Source: Colwellia psychrerythraea
Lineage (GTDB): Bacteria; Pseudomonadota; Gammaproteobacteria; Enterobacterales; Alteromonadaceae
DNA length: 64,000 nucleotides
Assembly (NCBI GenBank): GCA_002163005.1
Contig: MAAF01000025.1
Location: 62,001 to 126,000 of the forward strand
Direction: 5' to 3'
Below, in pieces: positions 53,100 through 61,520 of this stretch (positions within the stretch are counted from its first letter, which is position 1; each line of letters opens with the position of its first letter). The notes under the pieces are model-generated. The model was not told the DNA's origin. It worked only from the letters and a program-made list of their open reading frames with translations, and ran no database searches. The translations under genes and the position numbers were made by a program.

Positions 53100-54925
53100 A
53101 ACTCGGCACCTAAACTAATATGAATACGCCAATTTTTGTCGTCATCATCTATGCCGTAGGCAAAATCAAATTTAACTGCGCCAACAGGTGACAGGTAATG
53201 TATACCTGAGCCAACTGAATATACCGGATTAAATTCACCTTTGTTTGCCACACTGCCGCCATCAGAAAATAACGCAACACGCCATTTTTTGTTTAAATAA
53301 TATTGGTATTCAATACTCGCTACCATCAGGCGAGTACCGCCAACGATAACTTGATCTGGGTTATCAGGATTTGATGATGATGGAATAGTAGAACCAATGG
53401 ATTGATAAGCAAAGCCACGAATACTTTGATCTCCACCGGCATAAAACCGTAATGAAGGGGCCAATTCGGCGTCTCTATCAATATAAATAGCGCCTAACTC
53501 AGCGCGGGTAACTAAACGGTGGTTTGTTTTCAACGTGGTAATATAATTCCAACGTCCGTGTATTCTAAAAAAACTATTATCAGAGCCAGCTTTTAAATGT
53601 GCCCCTTCTATATTATAAATTTGTCTAAAGCCAGAACTAGGATCCAAAGCAGAGCCAGAGCGAATTGTTCTAGACCAAATAACGCCAGGGATAATGTATT
53701 GCACATTGTCCTCTTCAGACCAATCAATATTAGGATTTTTTTCATCAAAATCATAATGCCATGCTTCCTGATGTACTCGGGCATAAATTTGTCTATTCCA
53801 ATCGTCTTTGCTGATCACCCGACCAATTTGTGCAGAATAAACCTTTGATGTTAAATCAGGGTATTCATCATTTTCGACCGTTACTTTAAATTGCAAAAGG
53901 TCCTCAGTCGGGTGGCCTAATGGAATACTGTAAATAAAATTACCGGTAGGATTTATGGAAGAGTATTCAATTTTAGTTTCTTGAAAGTGCCCGTATTTAT
54001 TAATAAGTGGTGTACGCCAACCAACGGAAAGACGAAATTTAGTATCAGTGGCATAACCTACACCAAAATCAAATTGATGACTTTTTGCTGGAGTCAGTGT
54101 CACATTAATAGGAATTGCATAATCATCATTTACTTTATCTTGAACTCTATCGCCTTGTAGAGCCTGCACATTACTAAAATATTGTGTAGATTGAAGCTGC
54201 TGTTGTAATTTATGAAAATCATTGGTGTTATAAAAATCTGTTTTGTTAAAAGGGATCAAACTGGATAGTAAGTTAGCTTCAAGTGCAAAGTTGTTGAAAT
54301 TTACCTCACCAAAGCGATACCTAGGGCCACTTTCATAGGCAATATTGATATCTGCATAATGATAACCTTCTTTAATGATGATGTTACTGTCGATTAAAGT
54401 ACCGTCGAAATAGCCACGTTGTAGCGCCAAGGACAATAAGTCAGATTTCAAGTCTTCATATTTACCATGATGGAGTTTATCGCCTTGTTGAATATCAATA
54501 TTCTTTATCAAGGCAATAAAAGCAGGATCGTTTTTCGCTTCTCCAGCTACTTTGACATTGATATTATCCATTAAGGTTGGCTCATTTAATTTGATGATGA
54601 GTATCAGCTTCCAAGGATCTTTTTCAACGACAACACGGATATCTGCTTGATAATAACCTAATGAGTTTAATGCCTTGAGGGTATTCTCTTTTGCGGAATA
54701 GATAAATGCTGAACGTTCTAATTCTGATTCTGGCAGCGTTCCTAAATAAGAGTGAATATTCTTTTTAATAGCCTTAGATAATTCGCCATCAAGTGTCACG
54801 GTTAAATTACGGGCAATAGCGACATCAGTGAAGAATATAAGTAGGAAGGCAACCACTAATAATTTGGTTTTTAGTTGAAAAACCTTAGAAAGAGTGTTGA
54901 GAGAATTCGGGATGTTTGAAACCAT
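53096..54925 (-). CDS. tamA: Translocation and assembly module subunit TamA
   Basis: 609 residues of the Omp85 family. A signal anchor (LLVVAFLLIFFTDVAIA) is followed by three POTRA domains (about 45-280, e.g. VKVAGEAKNDPAFIALIKNIDIQQGDKL and YRFGEVNFNNFALE) and a 16-strand barrel with the lid-lock motif IRGFAYQSIG and a C-terminal SLGAEL. It acts in the outer membrane with TamB, encoded immediately downstream with a four-base overlap. Confidence 0.94.
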   Translation of the reverse strand: MVSNIPNSLNTLSKVFQLKTKLLVVAFLLIFFTDVAIARNLTVTLDGELSKAIKKNIHSYLGTLPESELERSAFIYSAKENTLKALNSLGYYQADIRVVVEKDPWKLILIIKLNEPTLMDNINVKVAGEAKNDPAFIALIKNIDIQQGDKLHHGKYEDLKSDLLSLALQRGYFDGTLIDSNIIIKEGYHYADINIAYESGPRYRFGEVNFNNFALEANLLSSLIPFNKTDFYNTNDFHKLQQQLQSTQYFSNVQALQGDRVQDKVNDDYAIPINVTLTPAKSHQFDFGVGYATDTKFRLSVGWRTPLINKYGHFQETKIEYSSINPTGNFIYSIPLGHPTEDLLQFKVTVENDEYPDLTSKVYSAQIGRVISKDDWNRQIYARVHQEAWHYDFDEKNPNIDWSEEDNVQYIIPGVIWSRTIRSGSALDPSSGFRQIYNIEGAHLKAGSDNSFFRIHGRWNYITTLKTNHRLVTRAELGAIYIDRDAELAPSLRFYAGGDQSIRGFAYQSIGSTIPSSSNPDNPDQVIVGGTRLMVASIEYQYYLNKKWRVALFSDGGSVANKGEFNPVYSVGSGIHYLSPVGAVKFDFAYGIDDDDKNWRIHISLGAEL

Positions 54926-55047
54926 TAATTAGATAATATTCCTGAAGAATTTATTACTGATTGAATGGTAAATTTTACGCTATAAATGTCATTCTGACTA
55001 TGGGAATAAGAAAACTCCCTGTGTTAAAATGGTGCAAGAATTAGATG

Positions 55048-56337
55048 CTAAAAATCAAATTGAAGATAAACAGTGTTGTAATTACTGCCACCTTTAATAC
55101 GACCAAACTGTGAAGCTGATTCAAATATAGAAGATCGATGGTGAATGCCATAGCCAAGCCAAGTCGCTTTTAAGGCATGAGCATTAAAAATATCACCTAA
55201 ATTTATATCTACAGAGAAATCTATTGCATTCATAAGTTTGCTTGGACTATAACCTTTTTCTTCCATCTCGGTTCTCTCAATATAAGTCACATCAGAGATA
55301 TATGATAATCCCTCGGCAAACCCTAAGCGCCAGCGTACGGGCCAATGAATGGTGTAATAAGCTTTGATGCCGAGTTGATATTCCTGTTCGCTATCTTGTA
55401 CCTCTGATTTCCAGTGCCAAGCCATACCGGTTATCAGATACAATTCAATGGGTAAACTAAATAATTCATCCGTTAGCGGTAAACCATAGAAAACAGAGGT
55501 TAGTTGATTGTTAAATTCGTCTTTCTCAGTGTCACCCGCAAGAATATCGCCAATATTAGAAGGGGTTGCCCAGCCGTGAGCAACGCGCAGATAACGACCA
55601 TTGCTGAGTGTGTTTTTTTTGCTTTTAGTTTTATCATCAAAAAACGCAACCCCAAGGTAAACCTCACTTTGCCAGCGTTTATCAACAATAGCACTTTGAT
55701 AAGCGTTATTATCTAATCTGGTTACACCGAGAGAACCAATGAAGTATAAGTTTGAAATCACATGATATCTTGATTCAATGGTTGCGTTTACATCAATACC
55801 CGCACCAATGCGTTCGTCTGTTAATTCATTTAAGGCATAATAGTTACTATTAAATTCAGCACTTTTATACCGTGCTGATAGTTTGGGCATAAATTCCCAG
55901 CTATCATGTTGAAAGTACCAACTACTGATGAAGTTTGCATACGGCTTACCATCAAGATCACTCAAGATTTCCACATCAAAATGATGGCTGTCACGGGTAT
56001 TTTTACGCCATTGAAAACCAAAATCAAAGGTATCTGCTTGTGTTTCATTTTGATATTCATTGGGAATATCGACAAAGCGCAGACGACCCAGGGCATTCAG
56101 TTCCCAATCAGCTCTTTTTAACAAGTGACCACCACCCTCGATGCCGCGAAGGAAAAAAGTATCACCTTCATAAAACATCATAGGTACGATACTGTTAACT
56201 TTATCATCCTCGGCATCAAATGGAATGCTCGCACTCCTAATGAGAAGACCTAAACCCCAGGGCTTTTCTTCAGCATTAGGTTCAGCGAGTATATTCATGC
56301 TGAATGATAATAAAATTAATGAAATGATTAAGCGCAT
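55048..56337 (-). CDS. MipA/OmpV family outer membrane protein
   Basis: 429 residues with a Sec signal peptide (to LAE). KPWGLGLLIRSASIPFD, VNSIVPMMFYEGDTFFLRGIEGG and GRLRFVDIP are typical of the MipA/OmpV barrel; aromatic-ended beta strands continue to the final YLQFDF. It is longer than classical MipA (about 250), with an additional barrel-like second half (from around GRYLRVAHGWATPSNIGDIL). In E. coli MipA scaffolds murein hydrolases, but many family members have no known role. It stands behind tamAB on the same strand with a 122-base gap. Confidence 0.75.
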   Translation of the reverse strand: MRLIISLILLSFSMNILAEPNAEEKPWGLGLLIRSASIPFDAEDDKVNSIVPMMFYEGDTFFLRGIEGGGHLLKRADWELNALGRLRFVDIPNEYQNETQADTFDFGFQWRKNTRDSHHFDVEILSDLDGKPYANFISSWYFQHDSWEFMPKLSARYKSAEFNSNYYALNELTDERIGAGIDVNATIESRYHVISNLYFIGSLGVTRLDNNAYQSAIVDKRWQSEVYLGVAFFDDKTKSKKNTLSNGRYLRVAHGWATPSNIGDILAGDTEKDEFNNQLTSVFYGLPLTDELFSLPIELYLITGMAWHWKSEVQDSEQEYQLGIKAYYTIHWPVRWRLGFAEGLSYISDVTYIERTEMEEKGYSPSKLMNAIDFSVDINLGDIFNAHALKATWLGYGIHHRSSIFESASQFGRIKGGSNYNTVYLQFDF

Positions 56338-56546
56338 AATTACTTCTCTAAAATCAATGGGATTTCATTATTTATGTTAGCAGTATAGTGAGACTCGTGG
56401 GAATTAATGTAAAGTAAGTAACACTATCACTTGCTAACTCATATTTTATTTAGACACTTTTGGATGCTGTTGCTAAATTTAATCAACAGTTTTTAATCAA
56501 CCCGCTTTAGCCTTATTGGGGCACAATAATTTACTTAGGAGTAACA

Positions 56547-56864
56547 ATGTCAATGATCGCGAATACACCTAAACCACCATACTTTGCTGTTATTTTCACG
56601 TCTACACGGACTGAAGGGGATAATGGTTATGGTGAAATGGCCAACAGAATGGTTGAACTAGCACAACAGCAAACAGGATTTTTGGGTGTGGAATCAGCAA
56701 GAGAAGAGCTTGGCATCACGGTTTCTTACTGGGCAGATCTAGATTCTATTAAAAATTGGAAAGCGAATTCTGAACATTTAGCAGCTCAAAAAACGGGTCG
56801 TAAGTCTTGGTATGACTCTTTTAAGGTTCGTATTTCGAAAGTAGAACGCGACTACGGTATTTAA
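56547..56864 (+). CDS. Antibiotic biosynthesis monooxygenase (ABM) domain protein
   Basis: 105 residues forming one ferredoxin-like ABM domain: YFAVIFTSTRTEGDNGYGEMANRMVELAQQQTGFLGVESAREE, then TVSYWADLDSIKNWKANSEHLAAQ. Such dimeric cofactor-free proteins include quinol monooxygenases and haem degraders, but this subgroup (YqjZ-like) has no proven substrate. AGGAG precedes the ATG. It is followed after 55 bases by the GyrI-like gene. Confidence 0.85.
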   Translation: MSMIANTPKPPYFAVIFTSTRTEGDNGYGEMANRMVELAQQQTGFLGVESAREELGITVSYWADLDSIKNWKANSEHLAAQKTGRKSWYDSFKVRISKVERDYGI

Positions 56865-56919
56865 GTCTTAAACTAATTCATTTAAAGTGACGTTAGGCTT
56901 TTATCGATATGGAATATAA

Positions 56920-57384
56920 ATGGACGTTGAAATAGTTAACTTTCCAGAAACCAAAGTAGCAGTTATTGAACACCATGGCTCGCTAGCACTTGAACACGAA
57001 TCTGTTATAAAGCTGGTTTCATGGTGTATAGAGAATAAGTTACCACCTTCTAATTTACACCGAAGTTATGGGGTTCATTATAATGATCCTAATAAAACCG
57101 CACCCGCTGATTATCGCGTAGACTTCTGTGTGTCGATTGTTCACGATGTTGAGAAAAATTCGCAGGGTGTGGTAACAAAAATAATACCAGCCAATCGTTG
57201 TGCCAAAACTCGCCACCTCGGCTCTCGCAAAAACATATCAGCGGCACTGACTTTATACCAAGAATGGTTACCACAAAGTGGTGAACAGCTAGCAGCGTTT
57301 CCTGTTTTTTTTCACTACGTTAATGTAGGTCCTCAAGTGCTGGAATCGGAAATGATCACCGATGTATACTTACCTATTCTTTAA
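56920..57384 (+). CDS. GyrI-like small-molecule binding domain protein
   Basis: 154 residues. VEIVNFPETKVAVIEHHGS at the start, a middle YGVHYNDPNKTAPADYRVDFCVSI and a late LYQEWLPQSGEQLAAFPVFFHYVN match the GyrI-like (SHS2) effector domain without a DNA-binding part. Members include the DNA gyrase inhibitor SbmC and AraC C-terminal sensors. Binding a toxic hydrophobic or cationic compound is the usual role. No ribosome binding site stands out (weak GGAATATAA). Confidence 0.83.
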   Translation: MDVEIVNFPETKVAVIEHHGSLALEHESVIKLVSWCIENKLPPSNLHRSYGVHYNDPNKTAPADYRVDFCVSIVHDVEKNSQGVVTKIIPANRCAKTRHLGSRKNISAALTLYQEWLPQSGEQLAAFPVFFHYVNVGPQVLESEMITDVYLPIL

Positions 57385-57488
57385 TGTATTTTATTTTTGT
57401 TTAAAAATGCTTAACAATATTTTAAACTGAAGAAATACAAAGAGTTGTTCATTTAAGTGGGCGTTACATTTATTAGGAGTATCTACAC

Positions 57489-58079
57489 ATTAAATCTCTA
57501 TGGATAGTCATATTTTTAACTATTTTAATTTGGTCGGGAATATCCCCTAAAGATCAGTTCACTTGGTTTCTCGAAGTGCTTCCTGCGTTAATCGGCGCTA
57601 CTTTATTAACGGTGACGTACAACTCATTCCGACTTACATCAATGTTATATTTTTTTATATTATTACATTGCGTTGTGTTAATGATAGGCGGCCATTATAC
57701 CTACGCTGAAGTGCCTTTTTTTGATGGTTTATTCGGAGCAGAACGTAATAATTACGACAAAGTTGGCCATTTCTTCCAAGGTTTTGTTCCTGCATTATTA
57801 GCGAGAGAAATCTTAATCCGTAAAAATGTCGTCAATGGTAACGTTTGGCGAAATGTTATTATTGTTTCTATTTGTTTAGCATTCAGTGCCTTCTATGAAT
57901 TAATTGAATGGTGGGTTGCGTTAATGTCTGGTGAAGATGCGGAAGCATTTTTAGGTACACAAGGTTATGTGTGGGATACTCAGTCAGATATGGGCTTGGC
58001 CTTGTTAGGGGCTATTTGTTCATTACTTGTCTTATCAAAAATCCATAATCACCAATTAAAAAGAGTAACCAGCAATTAA
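57489..58079 (+). CDS. DUF2238 membrane protein (YjdF-like), apparent ATT start
   Basis: 196 residues if begun at the ATT at 57489, which has TTAGGAG eight bases before it. No ATG or GTG exists in frame before 57576 (GTG), and starting there would remove the first helix and the family-conserved SPKDQFTWFLEVLP segment. Later blocks IGGHYTYAEVPFFDG, RNNYDKVGHFFQGFVPALLAREI and the run containing FSAFYELIEWW and QGYVWDTQSDM fit DUF2238. About six membrane helices. Function unknown. A rare ATT start, as in infC, is the simplest reading. Confidence 0.78.
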   Translation: MKSLWIVIFLTILIWSGISPKDQFTWFLEVLPALIGATLLTVTYNSFRLTSMLYFFILLHCVVLMIGGHYTYAEVPFFDGLFGAERNNYDKVGHFFQGFVPALLAREILIRKNVVNGNVWRNVIIVSICLAFSAFYELIEWWVALMSGEDAEAFLGTQGYVWDTQSDMGLALLGAICSLLVLSKIHNHQLKRVTSN

Positions 58080-58199
58080 ATCGAGACAGCTACTAGTTAC
58101 ATAGTAGTGGTTTAGTCGTCGCTCAGTTTTGCTGTGTCCCAACTTTAGTCATAAATTTTTAGTCCTTTATTAAGCCTGTGCGCTTAAGGAATTATTCAA

Positions 58200-58568
58200 A
58201 TGCCTCATGTAGAAATTAAATATTCAGATAATGTAGAGTTCGATATGGACAAAGTTTTTGATGCAATAGAAGAAGTCATTAACAAGAAAGACAATAGTGC
58301 AGGGGAATGCAAATCAAGAGCTTACCCTTGCTCTCAATATAAATACGCTCACATACTTGTTACCGTCACATTATTAACTAAACCACACAGAGACAAAATA
58401 TTTACCCAAAAGTTAAGTAGTGAAATAGAAAAGGTGATAAAAGCCCACTTGAAACAAAGCTTATATTTTTCGTTAAACATTGAATACAGTTTGAATTACT
58501 ACACTACCAATATTCATAATGTTGAAGGAGATAACCTGCAGTGTATGGCTGACAACGTAACCAGTTAA
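58200..58568 (+). CDS. CHMI-like tautomerase family protein (HpaF relative)
   Basis: 122 residues beginning MPHVEIKYSDNV, so Pro would be exposed at position 1 as in tautomerases. The later blocks ECKSRAYPCSQYKYAHILVTVTLLTKPHRDKIF and HLKQSLYFSLNIEYSLNYYTTNIHN fit the 5-carboxymethyl-2-hydroxymuconate isomerase family, although identity to HpaF at 7799 is low. It is far from the hpa genes and has no operator palindrome. Its substrate is unknown. Confidence 0.65.
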   Translation: MPHVEIKYSDNVEFDMDKVFDAIEEVINKKDNSAGECKSRAYPCSQYKYAHILVTVTLLTKPHRDKIFTQKLSSEIEKVIKAHLKQSLYFSLNIEYSLNYYTTNIHNVEGDNLQCMADNVTS

Positions 58569-58629
58569 CTATAACTTCAGCCATTACCTGCCTTTTAAAT
58601 AGGTGTTATACCCCAACACGGATAAACAC

Positions 58630-59343
58630 ATGTATCTTTTACTAACCGTTATCGTTTCAACCTTAATTGCTGGTTTAGCTATGCCTTTAGGTGCTGTCAT
58701 TGCGCACTTTGAAAGTATCAAAGAAAAGTGGATAGAAGAAGAATTTAGACACAGTGTTATGGCATTTGGGGGCGGGGCGTTATTGTCAGCCGTTGCGCTA
58801 GTTTTAGTACCTGAAGGCATGGCTACGCTTGACCCGTTATCGGTATGTTTTTGGTTTATTGTAGGGGGGCTTAGTTTTATGTTCCTTGATATTTACCTTA
58901 AAAAAATAGATACCCCAGCGAGTCAACTTGCCGCAATGCTCTCTGATTTTATTCCAGAATCAATTGCGTTAGGTGCGGCATTTGCAACGGGAGATAGCAG
59001 TGCTTTTTTACTTGCCGGGTTAATTGCACTACAAAATGTACCAGAAGGGTTTAGCGCTTATCGTGAATTAAGTACGACTGCGGTTTATAAACCGAGAAAA
59101 ATTATCATTATGTTTACCTTAATGGCGTTACTTGGTCCAATCTCTGGCGTGTCTGGCTATTTATGGTTATCCGATTACCCAGACGTTATCGCAGCTATCA
59201 TGCTTTTTGCCTCGGGCGGTATTCTCTATTCAATATTCCAAGATTTAGCACCCCAAGTAAAACTAGAAAAACATTGGGCTCCACCTATGGGCGCTGTGTT
59301 GGGCTTTGTTCTTGGCATGCTTGGTTTTATGTTTACAACATGA
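58630..59343 (+). CDS. ZIP family metal transporter
   Basis: 237 residues from ATG 58630; a GTG nine codons upstream is an alternative. Eight hydrophobic helices with ZIP marks: GAVIAHFESIKEKW (loop), FGGGALLSAVALVLVPEGM in helix 2, DFIPESIALGAAFATG in helix 4 and LIALQNVPEGFSAYRE in helix 5, where the E/N/P-E residues form the metal site. Likely uptake of zinc or a related divalent cation across the inner membrane. It is followed 49 bases later by a GNAT gene. Confidence 0.85.
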   Translation: MYLLLTVIVSTLIAGLAMPLGAVIAHFESIKEKWIEEEFRHSVMAFGGGALLSAVALVLVPEGMATLDPLSVCFWFIVGGLSFMFLDIYLKKIDTPASQLAAMLSDFIPESIALGAAFATGDSSAFLLAGLIALQNVPEGFSAYRELSTTAVYKPRKIIIMFTLMALLGPISGVSGYLWLSDYPDVIAAIMLFASGGILYSIFQDLAPQVKLEKHWAPPMGAVLGFVLGMLGFMFTT

Positions 59344-59392
59344 TGAGCGTTGGTTGTATTTCGTTACTTAAAAATATTAACAGGATTAACAG

Positions 59393-59890
59393 ATGTCTGA
59401 AGTCATTACTTATTATCTTGAAATGAACACACTAAATGAATTAAACCCCAAGCTGGAGTCTAGAGGTTTAACCATTACAGAAGTTGAAATTAAGAATTTT
59501 CGATTCAATCGCTTTCTATATCAGTATGTTGGAGAACCATGGGAATGGACTGATAAACTTACCCACAGTGATGGATCATGGAAAACTTATGCTGAGAGTC
59601 CAATGGTCAGTACTTATGTCGCTTATTATCGAGGTGCTATTGCCGGATATTTTGAGCTACAAAATACTTCATCAGGTGATGTAGAAATCATGTACTTTGG
59701 CTTGGCAGAAGACTTTATTGGTAAAGGTTTTGGCGGCTATTTTCTTACTTGTGCTATTAAATCGGCATGGTCACTGCCTGATGTAAAACGTGTTTGGTTG
59801 CATACCTGTAGTCTTGACCACCTGAGTGCTCTACAAAATTACAAAGCGCGCGGTTTTAAAATCTACAAAGAAGAAGTTGATGCTGGTTAG
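59393..59890 (+). CDS. GNAT family N-acetyltransferase
   Basis: 165 residues. The acetyl-CoA binding motif A is the block EIMYFGLAEDFIGKGFGGYFL (about residues 100-120), followed by VKRVWLHTCSLDHLSALQNYKARGFKIYKEE, a typical motif B with the Y-x-x-x-G-F. Acetyl acceptor unknown. It may be co-transcribed with the ZIP gene. Confidence 0.85.
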   Translation: MSEVITYYLEMNTLNELNPKLESRGLTITEVEIKNFRFNRFLYQYVGEPWEWTDKLTHSDGSWKTYAESPMVSTYVAYYRGAIAGYFELQNTSSGDVEIMYFGLAEDFIGKGFGGYFLTCAIKSAWSLPDVKRVWLHTCSLDHLSALQNYKARGFKIYKEEVDAG

Positions 59891-60209
59891 TCGGTGAAAT
59901 AGAACATCGTTTATCAATATAAGGACTACCCCTAAGCATTATTTACAGCTTTCAGCTAATGTTCACAATGGAATGATAGTCGTTTGCAGGTTATTTGGTT
60001 GCATCAATTGGTTACTTATCTTGAGGTTTAACTTTTTTTAAAGGCTGTTAAGTGTGCAAAGAAAAAGTAAGAGTTTTAAATTGTGATTGTTTGTCGAGGT
60101 CAACTGTACACCAAGCAGGTAGACAGCACTATTTTGGTGCAAAAAAGAACCCTTCAACCCGGTAATCGCTATACATTACCAGACAGTGGTTATTTATTTT
60201 GCCGTATAA

Positions 60210-60245
60210 AATAATTAACTGTTTGTAATAAAACAGTTAATTATT
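60210..60245. promoter_or_regulatory. Perfect inverted repeat upstream of a sigma-54 promoter
   Basis: AATAATTAACTGTTT (60210-60224) and its exact complement (60231-60245) surround the loop GTAATA. Its right edge is 13 bases before the -24 element. It could be a terminator of upstream transcripts or a binding site; being so close to the -24 box, repression or an unusual activator site are both possible. Confidence 0.6.
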
Positions 60246-60257
60246 AAATCGCAATAG

Positions 60258-60274
60258 ATGGCACGGCTGTTGCT
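60258..60274 (+). promoter_or_regulatory. Sigma-54 (RpoN) promoter
   Basis: TGGCACG-GCTG-TTGCT matches the -24/-12 consensus TGGCACG-N4-TTGCW at every position, with GG at 60260-60261 and GC at 60272-60273 (12 bases apart). The transcript would start near 60285 and reach the CBS gene about 50 bases later. It requires an enhancer-binding activator, not seen in the window. Confidence 0.85.
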
Positions 60275-60337
60275 TTGTATTATTCGACAACAAATAACAA
60301 TACCCAAACGAGCGACCCACCGCTTTAGGAGCCCAAC

Positions 60338-60781
60338 ATGCAGACCATAACCGCTGAAACCATCATGGACCGTTCACCGTTATCATTTCACCCCGATAGC
60401 GGGGTGATCGTCGCCCTGCGCCAGCTGCTAACCGCTAGTCTGTCCGGTGCACCGGTGGTTGATGCCGATAACAATCTAATCGGCTTTCTGTCCGAAGCTG
60501 ACTGTATGCGCGGCGCGCTGATGGGAGGCTACTTCTCGACGATCGGCGAGTTAGTACGCGACCGGATGACAACCGAAGTCGAATCGATCGGTGCCAATAC
60601 CAACCTGGTCGATGTCGCTGAGAAATTCCTGCACAACAATCGCCGGGTGCTGCCGGTGGTTGAGGAAGGCAAAGTGGTCGGACTGGTGCAGCGCCGCTGC
60701 GTACTCGAGCAACTACTGGAGCAAATCGATAACAAGAGCGAGCAGGTGGAGTATAGGAAGAATAAACGCCATTTCTCATAA
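60338..60781 (+). CDS. CBS-domain pair protein, GC-rich and probably acquired
   Basis: 147 residues with two CBS motifs: ETIMDRSPLSFHPDSGVIVALRQLLTASLSGAPVVDADNNLIGFLSEADC, and VRDRMTTEVESIGANTNLVDVAEKFLHNNRRVLPVVEEGKVVGLVQRR. Such pairs bind adenosine nucleotides and sense energy or redox state. The coding bases are about 54% GC in two sampled 60-base stretches, against visibly AT-rich flanks; only the last dozen codons return to AT-rich use. It is alone behind a sigma-54 promoter. Origin by transfer from a more GC-rich gammaproteobacterium is inferred. Confidence 0.88.
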   Translation: MQTITAETIMDRSPLSFHPDSGVIVALRQLLTASLSGAPVVDADNNLIGFLSEADCMRGALMGGYFSTIGELVRDRMTTEVESIGANTNLVDVAEKFLHNNRRVLPVVEEGKVVGLVQRRCVLEQLLEQIDNKSEQVEYRKNKRHFS

Positions 60782-61520
60782 AATCTAAAGTATGGAGTCA
60801 ATCTTTAGATTTCATACTCTGCTATTATTCCTCTTTTATTTCGATGAACCATCGCAATTCAGTCTGTTTTTTGGTATCACTCGACTAATTAAAGGTAAAA
60901 GACAATATGTGGATCTTCAAATAAAGTGAGAATTCTTGTTCAAGGGTTTTCAGGGCTGTAGCTAGATTTGGATAAATTAATTGAAGATTTTACGTCAGAA
61001 ATCGAGAGGGAATTACAAAAATCTTCACAAATCGCTAGAAACCTTAACTTTGAAGTCATGCCAAAGCAATTATGTGAAGGACCGCTGTGGTGGCGAAGCG
61101 GACTATTTATTGTGGTGAATTCAAGCGAGAATTAGGACCGCTTTTGGCAAGAGTGATCCTTAGCTCGTAATCAATGAGCAATGAAAAACAAGTCAGCGTT
61201 AATGACTTATTGGTGCCTTAGTTGACATTGGCGATAAATCATTTGCCATATATTTTCTAATGAATTATTTATATCATAATATTGATATTCTTCAGTCATA
61301 TACCGAATAAACATCTATTAAATTGATCTTATTATAAACTACACTATTCTTTAAGGAGGTTATTACTGATCCGTACTCATAATAAACTGCTGAATAATCA
61401 AACTCGTGGTATGAATTCAAAGATAATATGTCACGCATTAGCAGACGATTTTTAGCCAAGTCTTTACAGAGGTGTACAACCAATATCTTCATCTAACTCA
61501 GATATATCGAGAATACTTAC
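60782..61520. other. Long intergenic region, possible gene debris
   Basis: About 740 bases. A 55-codon TTG-started frame at 60968-61135 (MDKLIEDFTSEIERELQK..., ending SGLFIVVNSSEN) looks protein-like but has no recognised family or ribosome binding site and may be the residue of a broken gene. A 66-codon minus-strand frame at 61292-61492 has no support. Nothing resembling an immunity gene for the next protein was found. Confidence 0.4.

Larger units (their letters stand above)
59891..60337. other. Regulatory intergenic region before the CBS gene
   Basis: About 450 bases without a gene. It contains a perfect 15-base-pair inverted repeat (60210-60245), a consensus sigma-54 promoter (60258-60274) and a ribosome binding site TAGGAG before 60338. 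Confidence 0.7.

Noticed and set aside
60435-60801. Long minus-strand and shifted frames (114, 90 and 65 codons) over the CBS gene
   Set aside because: By-products of the high GC content of the CBS gene; they have no family match.
61292-61492. 66-codon minus-strand frame before the EndoU-like gene, as a possible immunity gene
   Set aside because: No ribosome binding site, opposite strand, no recognisable fold; too weak to call.
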